NCBI GenBank assembly: GCA_946615495.1
Contig: CAMOHY010000033.1
Coordinates: forward strand, 1-13,496
Direction: 5' to 3'
Source of the DNA: an uncultured Clostridia bacterium
GTDB lineage: Bacteria; Bacillota; Clostridia; Christensenellales; Aristaeellaceae
DNA: 13,496 bases
The notes under the pieces were generated by a model that was given only the letters and a program-made list of their open reading frames with translations, did not search any database and had not been told where the DNA came from. Position numbers and translations under genes: made by a program. Below, in pieces: positions 7,354-13,496 of the stretch (position 1 is its first letter; every line of letters begins with the position of its first letter).

Positions 7354-7409
7354 GCCAGGCAGCGCCCGCTTCCAATTGGGAAAAAAGGCGCGAAGGGAGA
7401 TTGAGCGGC

Positions 7410-8291
7410 ATGAAGAATGAAAAGAGCGATTCCATTCAGATCAATCGCAGATACCTGGATTCCCTGGTGATTGAAGGGCGCATCGTCGGCGCCCCGCATC
7501 CCTCCGCCCAAGTAACCGTGCTTGGCAAAGCCTTTGAAACGCCCATCGTTCCCGGCGCGCTGAGCCACCTGAAGGGCGGCATGGCGGGCTATGCGGAAGG
7601 GGCCAGGCTGGCCGGGGCGCTGTGCTCGGTGGGCATGGGCAGCGTGGAGGAAATGGACGCCGTCTATGCCAGGAACCCCGACGTCATCAAAATCATCAAG
7701 CCCTACGCGGACAAGGAGGAGGTTTTTGCCCGCATCAGGGCGGCGGAGCGGTTAGGCGCTTTCGGCGTGGGCATGGACGTGGAGCATTCCATCGATCAGG
7801 ACGGCGACGCCGACTCCCTGGTGGCCGGTTTCCAGATGAAGCTGCCCACCATGGATGATTTGAAGGCTTTTATCCAGTCCACAAAATTGCCGTTCTTTAT
7901 CAAAGGCGCCCTCAGCGTGCAGGACGCCCTGCGCTGCCGGGAGCTGGGCTGCGCGGGCGTGATTTTGAGCCACCATAACGGCCTGCTGCGCTGGGCTGCG
8001 CCGCCGGCGATGCTGCTGCCGGATATCCGCAAGGCGGTAGGGCCGGACTTTATTCTCATGGCGGACGGCGGCATCGCGGACGGCTACGACGCCTTCAAGG
8101 CCCTGGCGCTGGGCGCTGATTTGGTGTGCGTTGGCAGGCCGCTCATGGACCCCTACGCCCAGGAGGGCAGCCAGGGCGTGGCCAAGGCGCTGCGGCAAAT
8201 GACCCTGGAGCTCAAGGGCGTCATGGCCCGCACCGGCTCCAAGGACGTAAAGCATATCGATCCCGCCGTGATTCACCCGATCCATTTTTAA
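7410..8291 (+). CDS. FMN-dependent alpha-hydroxy-acid oxidase-family enzyme (divergent)
   Basis: A 293-residue TIM-barrel flavoprotein of the lactate oxidase/glycolate oxidase/IDI-2 superfamily. INRRYLDSLVIE and ETPIVPGALSHL correspond to the first strand, where FMN stacks. Lys165 (FFIKGALSVQDA) should contact FMN N1. ILSHHNG (187-191) replaces the usual SNHGGR. DGGIADGYDAFKALALGA (from Asp219) and VGRP (to Pro244) bind the FMN phosphate. It is about 60-80 residues shorter than classical oxidases (about 350-375), lacking their N-terminal extension. The catalytic His is kept (His189), but the substrate-carboxylate Arg of SNHGGR is Leu. ATG 7410 was chosen because GAAGGGAGA lies about 9 nt upstream. 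An in-frame TTG at 7401 is possible. It is probably co-transcribed with lctBCD and may act on a related 2-hydroxyacid; the substrate and acceptor are not known. Confidence 0.8.
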   Translation: MKNEKSDSIQINRRYLDSLVIEGRIVGAPHPSAQVTVLGKAFETPIVPGALSHLKGGMAGYAEGARLAGALCSVGMGSVEEMDAVYARNPDVIKIIKPYADKEEVFARIRAAERLGAFGVGMDVEHSIDQDGDADSLVAGFQMKLPTMDDLKAFIQSTKLPFFIKGALSVQDALRCRELGCAGVILSHHNGLLRWAAPPAMLLPDIRKAVGPDFILMADGGIADGYDAFKALALGADLVCVGRPLMDPYAQEGSQGVAKALRQMTLELKGVMARTGSKDVKHIDPAVIHPIHF

Positions 8292-8295
8292 TAAT

Positions 8296-8318
8296 CCGCC
8301 ATTTCGCACAGCGGTTTA
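8296..8318. terminator. Possible weak bidirectional terminator between convergent genes
   Basis: CCGC (8296-8299) and GCGG (8311-8314) form a short stem with an 11-nt loop. After one T-T mismatch it is extended by A-T pairs that overlap the stop codon of the minus-strand gene. A-rich sequence on the left and T-rich sequence on the right would give modest U-tracts in both directions. The convergent stops are only 24 nt apart, so some bidirectional signal is expected. The stem is weak. Confidence 0.3.
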
Positions 8319-9935
8319 TCCTGCTGTGAATCCGGCAGAAAATTTGATTTTTGCAACGGCGCATTCATAAGGCGCGTACGCCCCGTCCGCGGATTCTCTG
8401 TTCAGATTAGCTAAGGCCGGTTTTTCACAGGCAAAGGGCAGGGCGATTTGCCGCCCCCTTTCAAAATTGCAGATGACCGCCCATTTTTCCCCTTTCAGGG
8501 AACGGGTGAAAATCATAAATGGATCGTCGGGAGCGGAAAGGACCTGTACGTCTCCGTCCAGAAAAGCGCCGTTTTCCCGGCGCAGCCTCAGCAGCGCCTG
8601 ATAAAAGCGATAGACGGAACGGTCCGCTTCCAAATCCTTTTTCACATTGATTTCCCGATACCGGGAGTGAAGGGCGATCCAGGGCTTAGCCGTGGAGAAG
8701 CCGCCGTTTTCTCCGCCGTCCCATTCCATGGGGTGGCGGGCGTTGTCCCGGCTGCCAAAGTTGATTCTTTCCAGCGCTTCTTCCGCCGGCATGATTTGGC
8801 AGAATTCCCGGTAGGTATTGATGGTTTCAATATCGTTGAAGCAATCGATGCTGTCATAGTGCGCGGCGGCCCTGCCAATTTCCTGGCCCTGGTAGATAAA
8901 AGGAACCCCTTTGAGCAGATAGACCATGGCGGCCACGCAGGTGGCGGATTCATAGCGCTTTTCCCGGTCGTCGGCGATGCGGGAAATCATGGGCGGCTGA
9001 TCGTGGTTGTCGGTAAACAGGGTGTTCAGCAGATCGTGTTTCTCCGTTTCCCGCTGCCAATGGAGCAGACGGTCCCGAAGGGTTTTTAAGGTGTCCGGCT
9101 TGGGCGTAAACTTATCGTACCGCCCGCATTCGATGTGGTCAAACTGGAACAGGGCGCTCAGCTCTTCCCGCCCGGCGGCGCAATGGCGGATCATTTCATC
9201 AATGTCCGTGACCCAGCTTTCACCGACGGTAAACAGGTTTTTCGCGTTTTCCCGGCCAAACAGCTCGTGAATGAATTCATGAAGGCGGGGGCCAAAACAG
9301 TTTTTTCCCGCCCTGATATCCTTGGAAATCATGTCCACCACGTCCACCCGGAAGCCGTCGACCCCTTTATCAATCCAGAAATCCACGGTTTCCTTCATGG
9401 CCTTGACCACGGCGGGGTTATCCCAATTCAAGTCCGCCTGGCTGACGGCGAAGGAATGCAGGTAGTATTGGCCCCGCACGGGATCCAATTCCCAGGCGCT
9501 GCCCCGGAAAACGGATTCCCAGTCGTTGGGCTTTTCATCAAACCAATAGTAAAAATCGCTGTACGGATTATCCTTTCCCTTCCTGGATTCCTGGAACCAG
9601 CGATGGGAGGTGGACGTGTGGTTGGGCACCAAATCCATAATCAGCTTCATGCCCCGCTGATGGAGGGCGCCGATCAGGGCGTCCATATCCGCCATGGTGC
9701 CAAATTCGTCCATAATGTCCCGATAATCCGAAATATCGTAGCCGTTATCGTCATTGGGGCTTTTGTAGCAGGGGCAAAGCCAGATCGCGTTGATGCCCAA
9801 AGCCTTCAAATAGTCCAGCTTTTGGATAATGCCCTGTAAATCCCCGATGCCGTCCCCGTTGCTGTCCATAAAACTGCGGGGATAAATTTGATAAATCACC
9901 CAGCGCAGATCATCCTGATATTTCGTGCAAAGCAC
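8316..9935 (-). CDS. GH13 alpha-glucosidase, oligo-1,6-glucosidase type
   Basis: A 539-residue intracellular alpha-amylase-family enzyme with no signal peptide. WVIYQIYPRSF opens the barrel and DSNGDGIGD (24-32) is the calcium loop. DLVPNHTS is region I; GFRVDV has nucleophile Asp198; TVGESW has acid/base Glu239; FTDNHDQ has Asp312. SQADLN (Gln166) is close to the QPDLN region-V motif of oligo-1,6-glucosidases, and Val follows the nucleophile as in alpha-1,6-acting members. It probably cleaves isomaltose, isomaltotriose or panose to glucose. Trehalose-6-phosphate hydrolase or a broader alpha-glucosidase are alternatives. The start is GTG 9935, set by AAGGAGG at 9944-9950, 8 nt upstream. An in-frame ATG at 10016 would sit at the transcription start itself. 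The gene is monocistronic and convergent with the FMN enzyme gene. Confidence 0.9.
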   Translation of the reverse strand: MLCTKYQDDLRWVIYQIYPRSFMDSNGDGIGDLQGIIQKLDYLKALGINAIWLCPCYKSPNDDNGYDISDYRDIMDEFGTMADMDALIGALHQRGMKLIMDLVPNHTSTSHRWFQESRKGKDNPYSDFYYWFDEKPNDWESVFRGSAWELDPVRGQYYLHSFAVSQADLNWDNPAVVKAMKETVDFWIDKGVDGFRVDVVDMISKDIRAGKNCFGPRLHEFIHELFGRENAKNLFTVGESWVTDIDEMIRHCAAGREELSALFQFDHIECGRYDKFTPKPDTLKTLRDRLLHWQRETEKHDLLNTLFTDNHDQPPMISRIADDREKRYESATCVAAMVYLLKGVPFIYQGQEIGRAAAHYDSIDCFNDIETINTYREFCQIMPAEEALERINFGSRDNARHPMEWDGGENGGFSTAKPWIALHSRYREINVKKDLEADRSVYRFYQALLRLRRENGAFLDGDVQVLSAPDDPFMIFTRSLKGEKWAVICNFERGRQIALPFACEKPALANLNRESADGAYAPYECAVAKIKFSAGFTAG

Positions 9936-9943
9936 AATCGTTT

Positions 9944-9950
9944 CCTCCTT
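9944..9950 (-). promoter_or_regulatory. Ribosome-binding site that fixes the GTG start of the GH13 gene
   Basis: AAGGAGG on the minus strand lies 8 nt before GTG 9935. No ATG lies at a comparable distance, so the annotated N-terminus is 27 residues shorter than the longest open frame. Confidence 0.8.
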
Positions 9951-9969
9951 CGTTTTGGGGCCTATTATT

Positions 9970-9984
9970 GATTGCTTTTCAATC
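9970..9984. repeat. Inverted repeat in the GH13 leader
   Basis: GATTG (9970-9974) and CAATC (9980-9984) flank a five-base CTTTT loop about 35-50 nt upstream of the GTG start, inside the transcribed leader. It could be a small operator or an RNA hairpin. It is short enough to be chance. Confidence 0.3.
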
Positions 9985-10021
9985 GGGGTCGGCGCACGTA
10001 CTCCTTGCGCTTCCATCCGAT

Positions 10022-10050
10022 ATAATACTCAGGATTTCCGGCCATGTAAA
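10022..10050 (-). promoter_or_regulatory. Promoter of the GH13 alpha-glucosidase gene
   Basis: On the minus strand the -35 is TTTACA (10050-10045), the spacer is 17 bp and the -10 is TATTAT (10027-10022). Each box differs from consensus at one base. Transcription should start near 10015, giving an 80-nt leader to GTG 9935. Confidence 0.8.
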
Positions 10051-10241
10051 GGATTTTTTCGTTTGTCAGGATTTCGCGGGCAAATTCGCTATTGGCCTTG
10101 CATGAACTGCCTGATTTTTCCCAGCCCGCCCGCCGAAAAGAAACGCTTGGCAGCCCGTCCCGCGCAGCCCCTTGGCAGGGCTTTCCACATGGGAAAAACC
10201 GGCTGGGGGCCTTCGCTTGGGCGGAGGCGCTTATTTTGTTG
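10051..10241. other. Non-coding stretch with no recognised feature
   Basis: I see no gene in this stretch, the first part of the gap between the two divergent promoters. It contains a direct repeat CTTGGCAG (10146-10153 and 10171-10178). The 5-bp stem AGCCC/GGGCT (10166-10170 and 10178-10182) has no useful T-tract on either strand. Short open frames crossing it have no ribosome sites and no recognisable sequence. It could hold binding sites for a regulator of either flanking promoter. Confidence 0.5.
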
Positions 10242-10270
10242 TGGATTTTGGCTTCATTCTATGCTACAAT
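10242..10270 (+). promoter_or_regulatory. Promoter of the acyltransferase/GH2 genes
   Basis: The extended -10 TGCTACAAT (TACAAT at 10265-10270) has a weak -35 (TGGATT, 10242-10247) at 17 bp. The layout and sequence closely resemble the promoter at 3837-3865. It predicts a start near 10277 and a leader of nearly 200 nt before the acyltransferase ATG; that leader contains the short helix-turn-helix-like frame. Confidence 0.6.
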
Positions 10271-10306
10271 TACATAAACCATTTCTTAACCTGTTTACGG
10301 GGAGCG

Positions 10307-10489
10307 ATGCAGGTACTAAAGAACAATATCGCGCTTGACGTAAAAAAATGTATAGAAGAAGGGAAAACCCAGGCATGGCCCGCGGAGGAGGCCGGCGCTT
10401 CTCCCGCATATATAAACCGAAGCGGGACGCCGCTGAGTAAAACCGGAATTTGTGACGAAGGAGAAACAAAAAATGGCGGAATTTTATGA
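10307..10489 (+). pseudogene. Truncated XRE/Cro-type helix-turn-helix remnant or short regulatory ORF
   Basis: A 60-codon open frame begins at ATG 10307, 30 nt past the predicted transcription start, with GGGGAG only 2 nt upstream. Its first 38 residues look like the first three helices of an XRE-family DNA-binding domain: LKNNIALDVKKCIEEGKTQ, then AWPAEEAGASPAYINR, compared with the usual KTQ-LAE-AGVS--YI-R pattern. After the recognition helix the expected IENGK-PSLETL half is missing. A Pro interrupts helix 2 and one residue seems absent before GKTQ. None of the three forward frames restores the second half. The frame ends 16 nt inside the acyltransferase gene. It may be a decayed regulator whose promoter now drives the acyltransferase, or a translated leader peptide. 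Confidence 0.45.
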
Positions 10490-11723
10490 GCCGATGCTAT
10501 ATATGTCCACGCCTGACCATCCCAACACGATGGGAATGCTTGTTGTGCTGAAGGAACCGGTTGACGGCGATATTCTTCGGGATGTCGCCGAGAGCCTGCG
10601 GGCCAGGTTTCCGTACTTTTATGTTCAAGTAACCCCCCAGGCTAACGACCTGTCCCCGGAAGCAAATCCGCTTCCTATGACGGTGCGGAACACCTGGGCG
10701 CCAATCAACCTGAATTCGCAGGAGTCAAACTTTCATCTGGCTGCATGGAAGTACGAAGGAAAACGGCTGGCATTTGAGATTTCGCATACGCTTACGGATG
10801 GGGCGGGGGTGCTTCCTTACATCAAAAGCGCCATGTTTCTGTATCTGTCCCGCAAGCTCGGCCTCACCTTTGACCGTGCGGGCTTTCGCCTGCCGGGCGA
10901 TGAAATTCCCCAGTCCGAGACAGGGAACCCGTTTGCCGGCCTGGACATTGACGGGGCGGAAGCGCCGCTGTTTTCCAAGGAAACTACGCCCGATTTTTAC
11001 CGGCTGAACGATGGCGCGGCTGCCGATCCGCGCATTACATACATAAAGCTGTCCGAAGCGCAGCTGATGCAGTACTGCAAGGATTTTGACGGAAGCCCGA
11101 ACGCCTTTTTAGCCGTCATGTTCGCAAGGGCGGTGCGGCGCTATGATCCGGCAAGCGAAAAGACGGTCAGCGTTTCCATTGCGGTCAACCATAAGGCTAT
11201 TCTGGGAAATTTCGATAACTACCGGATGGCTGTGAACATTGCGGAATTGGATTTTCCAAAAAGCAGAGCGCTGGACGACCTGATGAAGGCGTGCACCATT
11301 GCCCGCGGACAGCTGATGCTGCAAACGCAGCCGGAAAATTCCCTCTGGGCCATGAAGCAAAGGAAGGCGCTTTACGAAAAGATGGACCAGATGCCCTTGG
11401 ATATGAAGCTTGGCATTATGGCAAAAGCCGCGGGACGCGCGCGGTGGAGCATATCCATTTCCTATGCAAGCAGCAGAACCTTTGGCCCCTTGGACCCTTA
11501 TATCGAAGAGCTGTATATGCTCTCTGAGCCGAGCGTTGCAGACGTCATCTGTGAAATCGCCTGTATCAACCATAGCTTCTTCCTATCGATTGGGCAGAGC
11601 TTTTCTTCCGATAAGTTCATGAAGGCGTTTCTCAATGAGCTCTCATCGGTTGGAATCGGTTATGAAGTGATGCGCGCAGAACCCCTCCGCCTGTGTGGAA
11701 CGGAGCAGCTAAAAAGCTGCTGA
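10473..11723 (+). CDS. Condensation-fold (CAT/BAHD/AATase-like) acyltransferase
   Basis: A 416-residue protein with the HxxxDG active-site motif of the chloramphenicol acetyltransferase/condensation superfamily: EISHTLTDGAG, with His105 as the general base and Asp109 as the structural Asp. The N-terminal half (YEPMLYMSTPDHPNTMGMLVVL) and the second half (SVSIAVNHKAILGNFDNYRM, with a SYASSRTFGPLDPYIEELY bridge-like segment) fit the two-lobed fold. Such stand-alone proteins are often annotated as alcohol acetyltransferase-like, with unknown acceptor. There is no carrier-protein domain, signal peptide or membrane helix. ATG 10473 is favoured because AAGGAG (10458-10463) is 9 nt upstream; a GTG at 10452 would include that site in the coding region. 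Codon choice is less GC-biased than in the neighbours. A GH2 gene follows 29 nt later and is probably co-transcribed. Confidence 0.75.
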   Translation: MAEFYEPMLYMSTPDHPNTMGMLVVLKEPVDGDILRDVAESLRARFPYFYVQVTPQANDLSPEANPLPMTVRNTWAPINLNSQESNFHLAAWKYEGKRLAFEISHTLTDGAGVLPYIKSAMFLYLSRKLGLTFDRAGFRLPGDEIPQSETGNPFAGLDIDGAEAPLFSKETTPDFYRLNDGAAADPRITYIKLSEAQLMQYCKDFDGSPNAFLAVMFARAVRRYDPASEKTVSVSIAVNHKAILGNFDNYRMAVNIAELDFPKSRALDDLMKACTIARGQLMLQTQPENSLWAMKQRKALYEKMDQMPLDMKLGIMAKAAGRARWSISISYASSRTFGPLDPYIEELYMLSEPSVADVICEIACINHSFFLSIGQSFSSDKFMKAFLNELSSVGIGYEVMRAEPLRLCGTEQLKSC

Positions 11724-11752
11724 ACCAAATCAAAATCGTAGGAGATGATTGT

Positions 11753-13492
11753 ATGGAGTCCGTTTGCCCCCGCCCCGAATATCCCCGCCCTCAGCTTTTC
11801 CGTCCGCAATGGATGAATCTGAACGGCCAATGGCAGTTTGAAATGGACCCTGGCGCTTCCGGCCGGGCCAGAGGCTTGATAGAAAGGCCGCTGAAGGGAA
11901 CAATCACCGTGCCCTTCTGCCCAGAAAGCGAATTGTCCGGCGTCCATTGCACGGACTTTATGCCCGCCGTGTGGTACCGCCGTACTTTTGCGCTGCCGGA
12001 TGAAGCGGCAGCCCAACGGGTCCTGCTCCATTTCGGCGCGGTGGATTACCGGTGCGAAGCCTGGGTAAACGGCCAGTCCGTAGGCGTTCACGAGGGCGGC
12101 TATTCCTCCTTTTTCTTTGAAATCACCCAGGCTTTGCAGCCTGGAGAAAACACGCTGGTGGTCTGCGCCGAGGACGATCAGCGTCATGGCCGCCAGCCCT
12201 TTGGAAAGCAGTCCGGCCGCTACCACTCCTACGGGTGCAGCTATACCCGTACCACCGGCATCTGGCAAACGGTGTGGCTGGAATGGGTGCCGCAAACGTT
12301 CATTCGTTCTGTCCGCATGATTCCGGACGCCGCCAACGGGGCCCTGCTGCTGGACGCGGTCATCGACGGGGCCGCCAAGGGGGCAAGGCTGGCCGCCTTC
12401 GCCTCCTTCGCGGGAGAAGCGGAGGGCAGCGCGGAGGGAGCGGCAGACGGCCATCACGCCCGGCTGACCGTTCCGGTACGGAACAAACGCCTTTGGGCTC
12501 CCGGCTCGCCAAATCTGTATGACCTGAAATTGACGCTGCTTGGTCCGGCTGGCGCCGCAGACACGGTGGACAGCTATTTTGCCCTGCGCGCCATATCCTT
12601 CGATGGGAAAAAATGCCTTTTGAACGGCAAGCCCCTCTTCCAGCGGCTGGTGCTGGACCAGGGCTTCTATCCTCAGGGCATTTATACCGCGCCCAGCGAC
12701 GATGCGCTGCGGCGCGATATTGAATTGTCCCAGGCGATGGGGTTTAACGGCGCAAGGCTGCACCAAAAGGTATTTGAGCAGCGTTTCCTGTATTGGGCGG
12801 ACAGGCTGGGCTACCTGTGCTGGGGAGAAATGCCAAGCTGGGGCATTGATCCCGCCCGTCCGCACACCTTGGGCATTTTCCTGCGCGAATGGCTGGAAGT
12901 GGTTGACCGGGACTTTAACGCGCCCTGCATCATCGGCTGGTGCCCCTTTAACGAGGTGTGGGGCGAAAGCAACGATGGCCTGCGGGAATTGACGTTACAA
13001 ATGACCTACCGGGCAACGAAGGCCGTGGATTCTACCCGTCCCTGCATCGATGCCAGCGGCGGCCTGCACGTTGAAACGGATATTTTCGACACCCATGATT
13101 ACGAGCAGAACACCGGGATATTCAAGGCCCGCTATGCCCCCGGCCAAAAGCTCTACGACCAGCTGGAGGGCCGCCAGCATTACGATGGGGCGTCCCCCAG
13201 CTTTGTCAGCGAATACGGCGGCATCCGCTGGTCGGACGACGAAAAAGGCTGGGGCTACGGCGCCGCCCCTCAGACCCCGGAAGAATTCCTGGCCCGCTAC
13301 GAAGGGCTGACTCAAGCCCTTCTGGACAATCCGGAACACATGGGCTTTTGCTACACCCAATTAACGGACGTTGAGCAGGAGCAAAACGGCCTGTATACCT
13401 ACAGCCGCCAGCCCAAATTCCCGCCCGATTTCATCCGGCAAATTAATCAGCGGCCCGCGGCCATCGAGCTTGAACCGGATTGCAACGAATAA
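11753..13492 (+). CDS. GH2 beta-glycosidase (beta-galactosidase/beta-glucuronidase family)
   Basis: A complete 579-residue cytoplasmic GH2 enzyme. Residues about 15-175 are the sugar-binding jelly-roll (FRPQWMNLNGQWQFEMD; VWYRRTFALP; AWVNGQSVGVHEGGYSSF; TRTTGIWQTVWLEWV). About 180-285 form the Ig-like domain. About 286-579 are the TIM barrel, with WCPFNEVWGE supplying acid/base Glu401 (Asn-Glu pair) and FVSEYGG supplying nucleophile Glu487. It lacks the C-terminal domains of LacZ and belongs to the short GH2 class common in gut Firmicutes. Galactoside, glucuronide or arabinoside activity cannot be told apart from sequence alone. ATG 11753 was chosen because TAGGAG lies 8 nt upstream and the family N-terminus starts there; the 20-codon upstream extension crosses the ribosome site. 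It follows the acyltransferase by 29 nt. The stop is 4 nt from the window end. Confidence 0.9.
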   Translation: MESVCPRPEYPRPQLFRPQWMNLNGQWQFEMDPGASGRARGLIERPLKGTITVPFCPESELSGVHCTDFMPAVWYRRTFALPDEAAAQRVLLHFGAVDYRCEAWVNGQSVGVHEGGYSSFFFEITQALQPGENTLVVCAEDDQRHGRQPFGKQSGRYHSYGCSYTRTTGIWQTVWLEWVPQTFIRSVRMIPDAANGALLLDAVIDGAAKGARLAAFASFAGEAEGSAEGAADGHHARLTVPVRNKRLWAPGSPNLYDLKLTLLGPAGAADTVDSYFALRAISFDGKKCLLNGKPLFQRLVLDQGFYPQGIYTAPSDDALRRDIELSQAMGFNGARLHQKVFEQRFLYWADRLGYLCWGEMPSWGIDPARPHTLGIFLREWLEVVDRDFNAPCIIGWCPFNEVWGESNDGLRELTLQMTYRATKAVDSTRPCIDASGGLHVETDIFDTHDYEQNTGIFKARYAPGQKLYDQLEGRQHYDGASPSFVSEYGGIRWSDDEKGWGYGAAPQTPEEFLARYEGLTQALLDNPEHMGFCYTQLTDVEQEQNGLYTYSRQPKFPPDFIRQINQRPAAIELEPDCNE

Positions 13493-13496
13493 AAAA

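Noticed and set aside
9936..10016. N-terminal extension of the GH13 protein to ATG 10016
   Set aside because: The predicted -10 box is at 10022-10027, so this ATG would be at the first transcribed base. A strong ribosome site serves GTG 9935 instead, and family alignment begins there.
11660..12865. Minus-strand frame of 401 codons opposite the acyltransferase end and GH2 gene
   Set aside because: It spans the junction of two well-supported plus-strand genes, has no ribosome site and no recognisable motifs.
1..13496. CRISPR arrays, insertion sequences, attachment sites or phage genes
   Set aside because: No regularly spaced repeats, transposase or integrase motifs, or terminal inverted repeats with target duplications were seen.

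Overview
The window is a GC-rich, tightly packed stretch with Shine-Dalgarno-led genes, E. coli/Bacillus-like -35/-10 promoters and flavin/iron-sulfur enzymes typical of anaerobes. Together these suggest an anaerobic Clostridia-type Firmicute, possibly an uncultured gut or rumen lineage. The lineage is an inference; no rRNA or marker gene is present. Ten protein genes fill about 90% of the DNA.

Layout. Positions 1-279 hold no gene but carry two back-to-back hairpins; the second looks like the intrinsic terminator of a plus-strand gene lying upstream of the window. Positions 3752-280 (minus strand) are a three-gene operon: a small TIM-barrel protein of unknown reaction, a DUF4127 protein, and an FAD-dependent oxidoreductase, with gaps of only 6 and 2 nt. 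Positions 3921-8291 (plus strand) are a divergently transcribed operon: EtfB, EtfA with an N-terminal 2x[4Fe-4S] domain, and a GlcD/LctD-type FAD dehydrogenase. This is the same order and architecture as the electron-confurcating lactate dehydrogenase LctBCD. A divergent FMN-dependent alpha-hydroxy-acid oxidase-family enzyme follows. The 168-bp divergent gap has two well-formed promoters with a 7-bp inverted repeat between them.

Positions 9935-8316 (minus strand) encode a GH13 alpha-glucosidase of the oligo-1,6-glucosidase type, starting at GTG with its own promoter. A 537-bp intergenic stretch follows. It holds that promoter, a plus-strand promoter, and a short ORF resembling a truncated XRE/Cro-type helix-turn-helix protein. 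Positions 10473-11723 encode a condensation-fold (HxxxDG) acyltransferase with a visibly different codon flavour. Positions 11753-13492 encode a complete GH2 beta-glycosidase.

How the genes fit together. The Etf-LctD complex should oxidise lactate (or a similar 2-hydroxyacid) to the 2-oxoacid, with NAD+ as acceptor and reduced ferredoxin consumed to drive the reaction. The FMN enzyme may act on a related 2-hydroxyacid. The divergent DUF4127 cassette has no established function; its shared regulatory region suggests a link to the same metabolism. The GH13 and GH2 enzymes are intracellular sugar hydrolases and look unconnected to the lactate genes.
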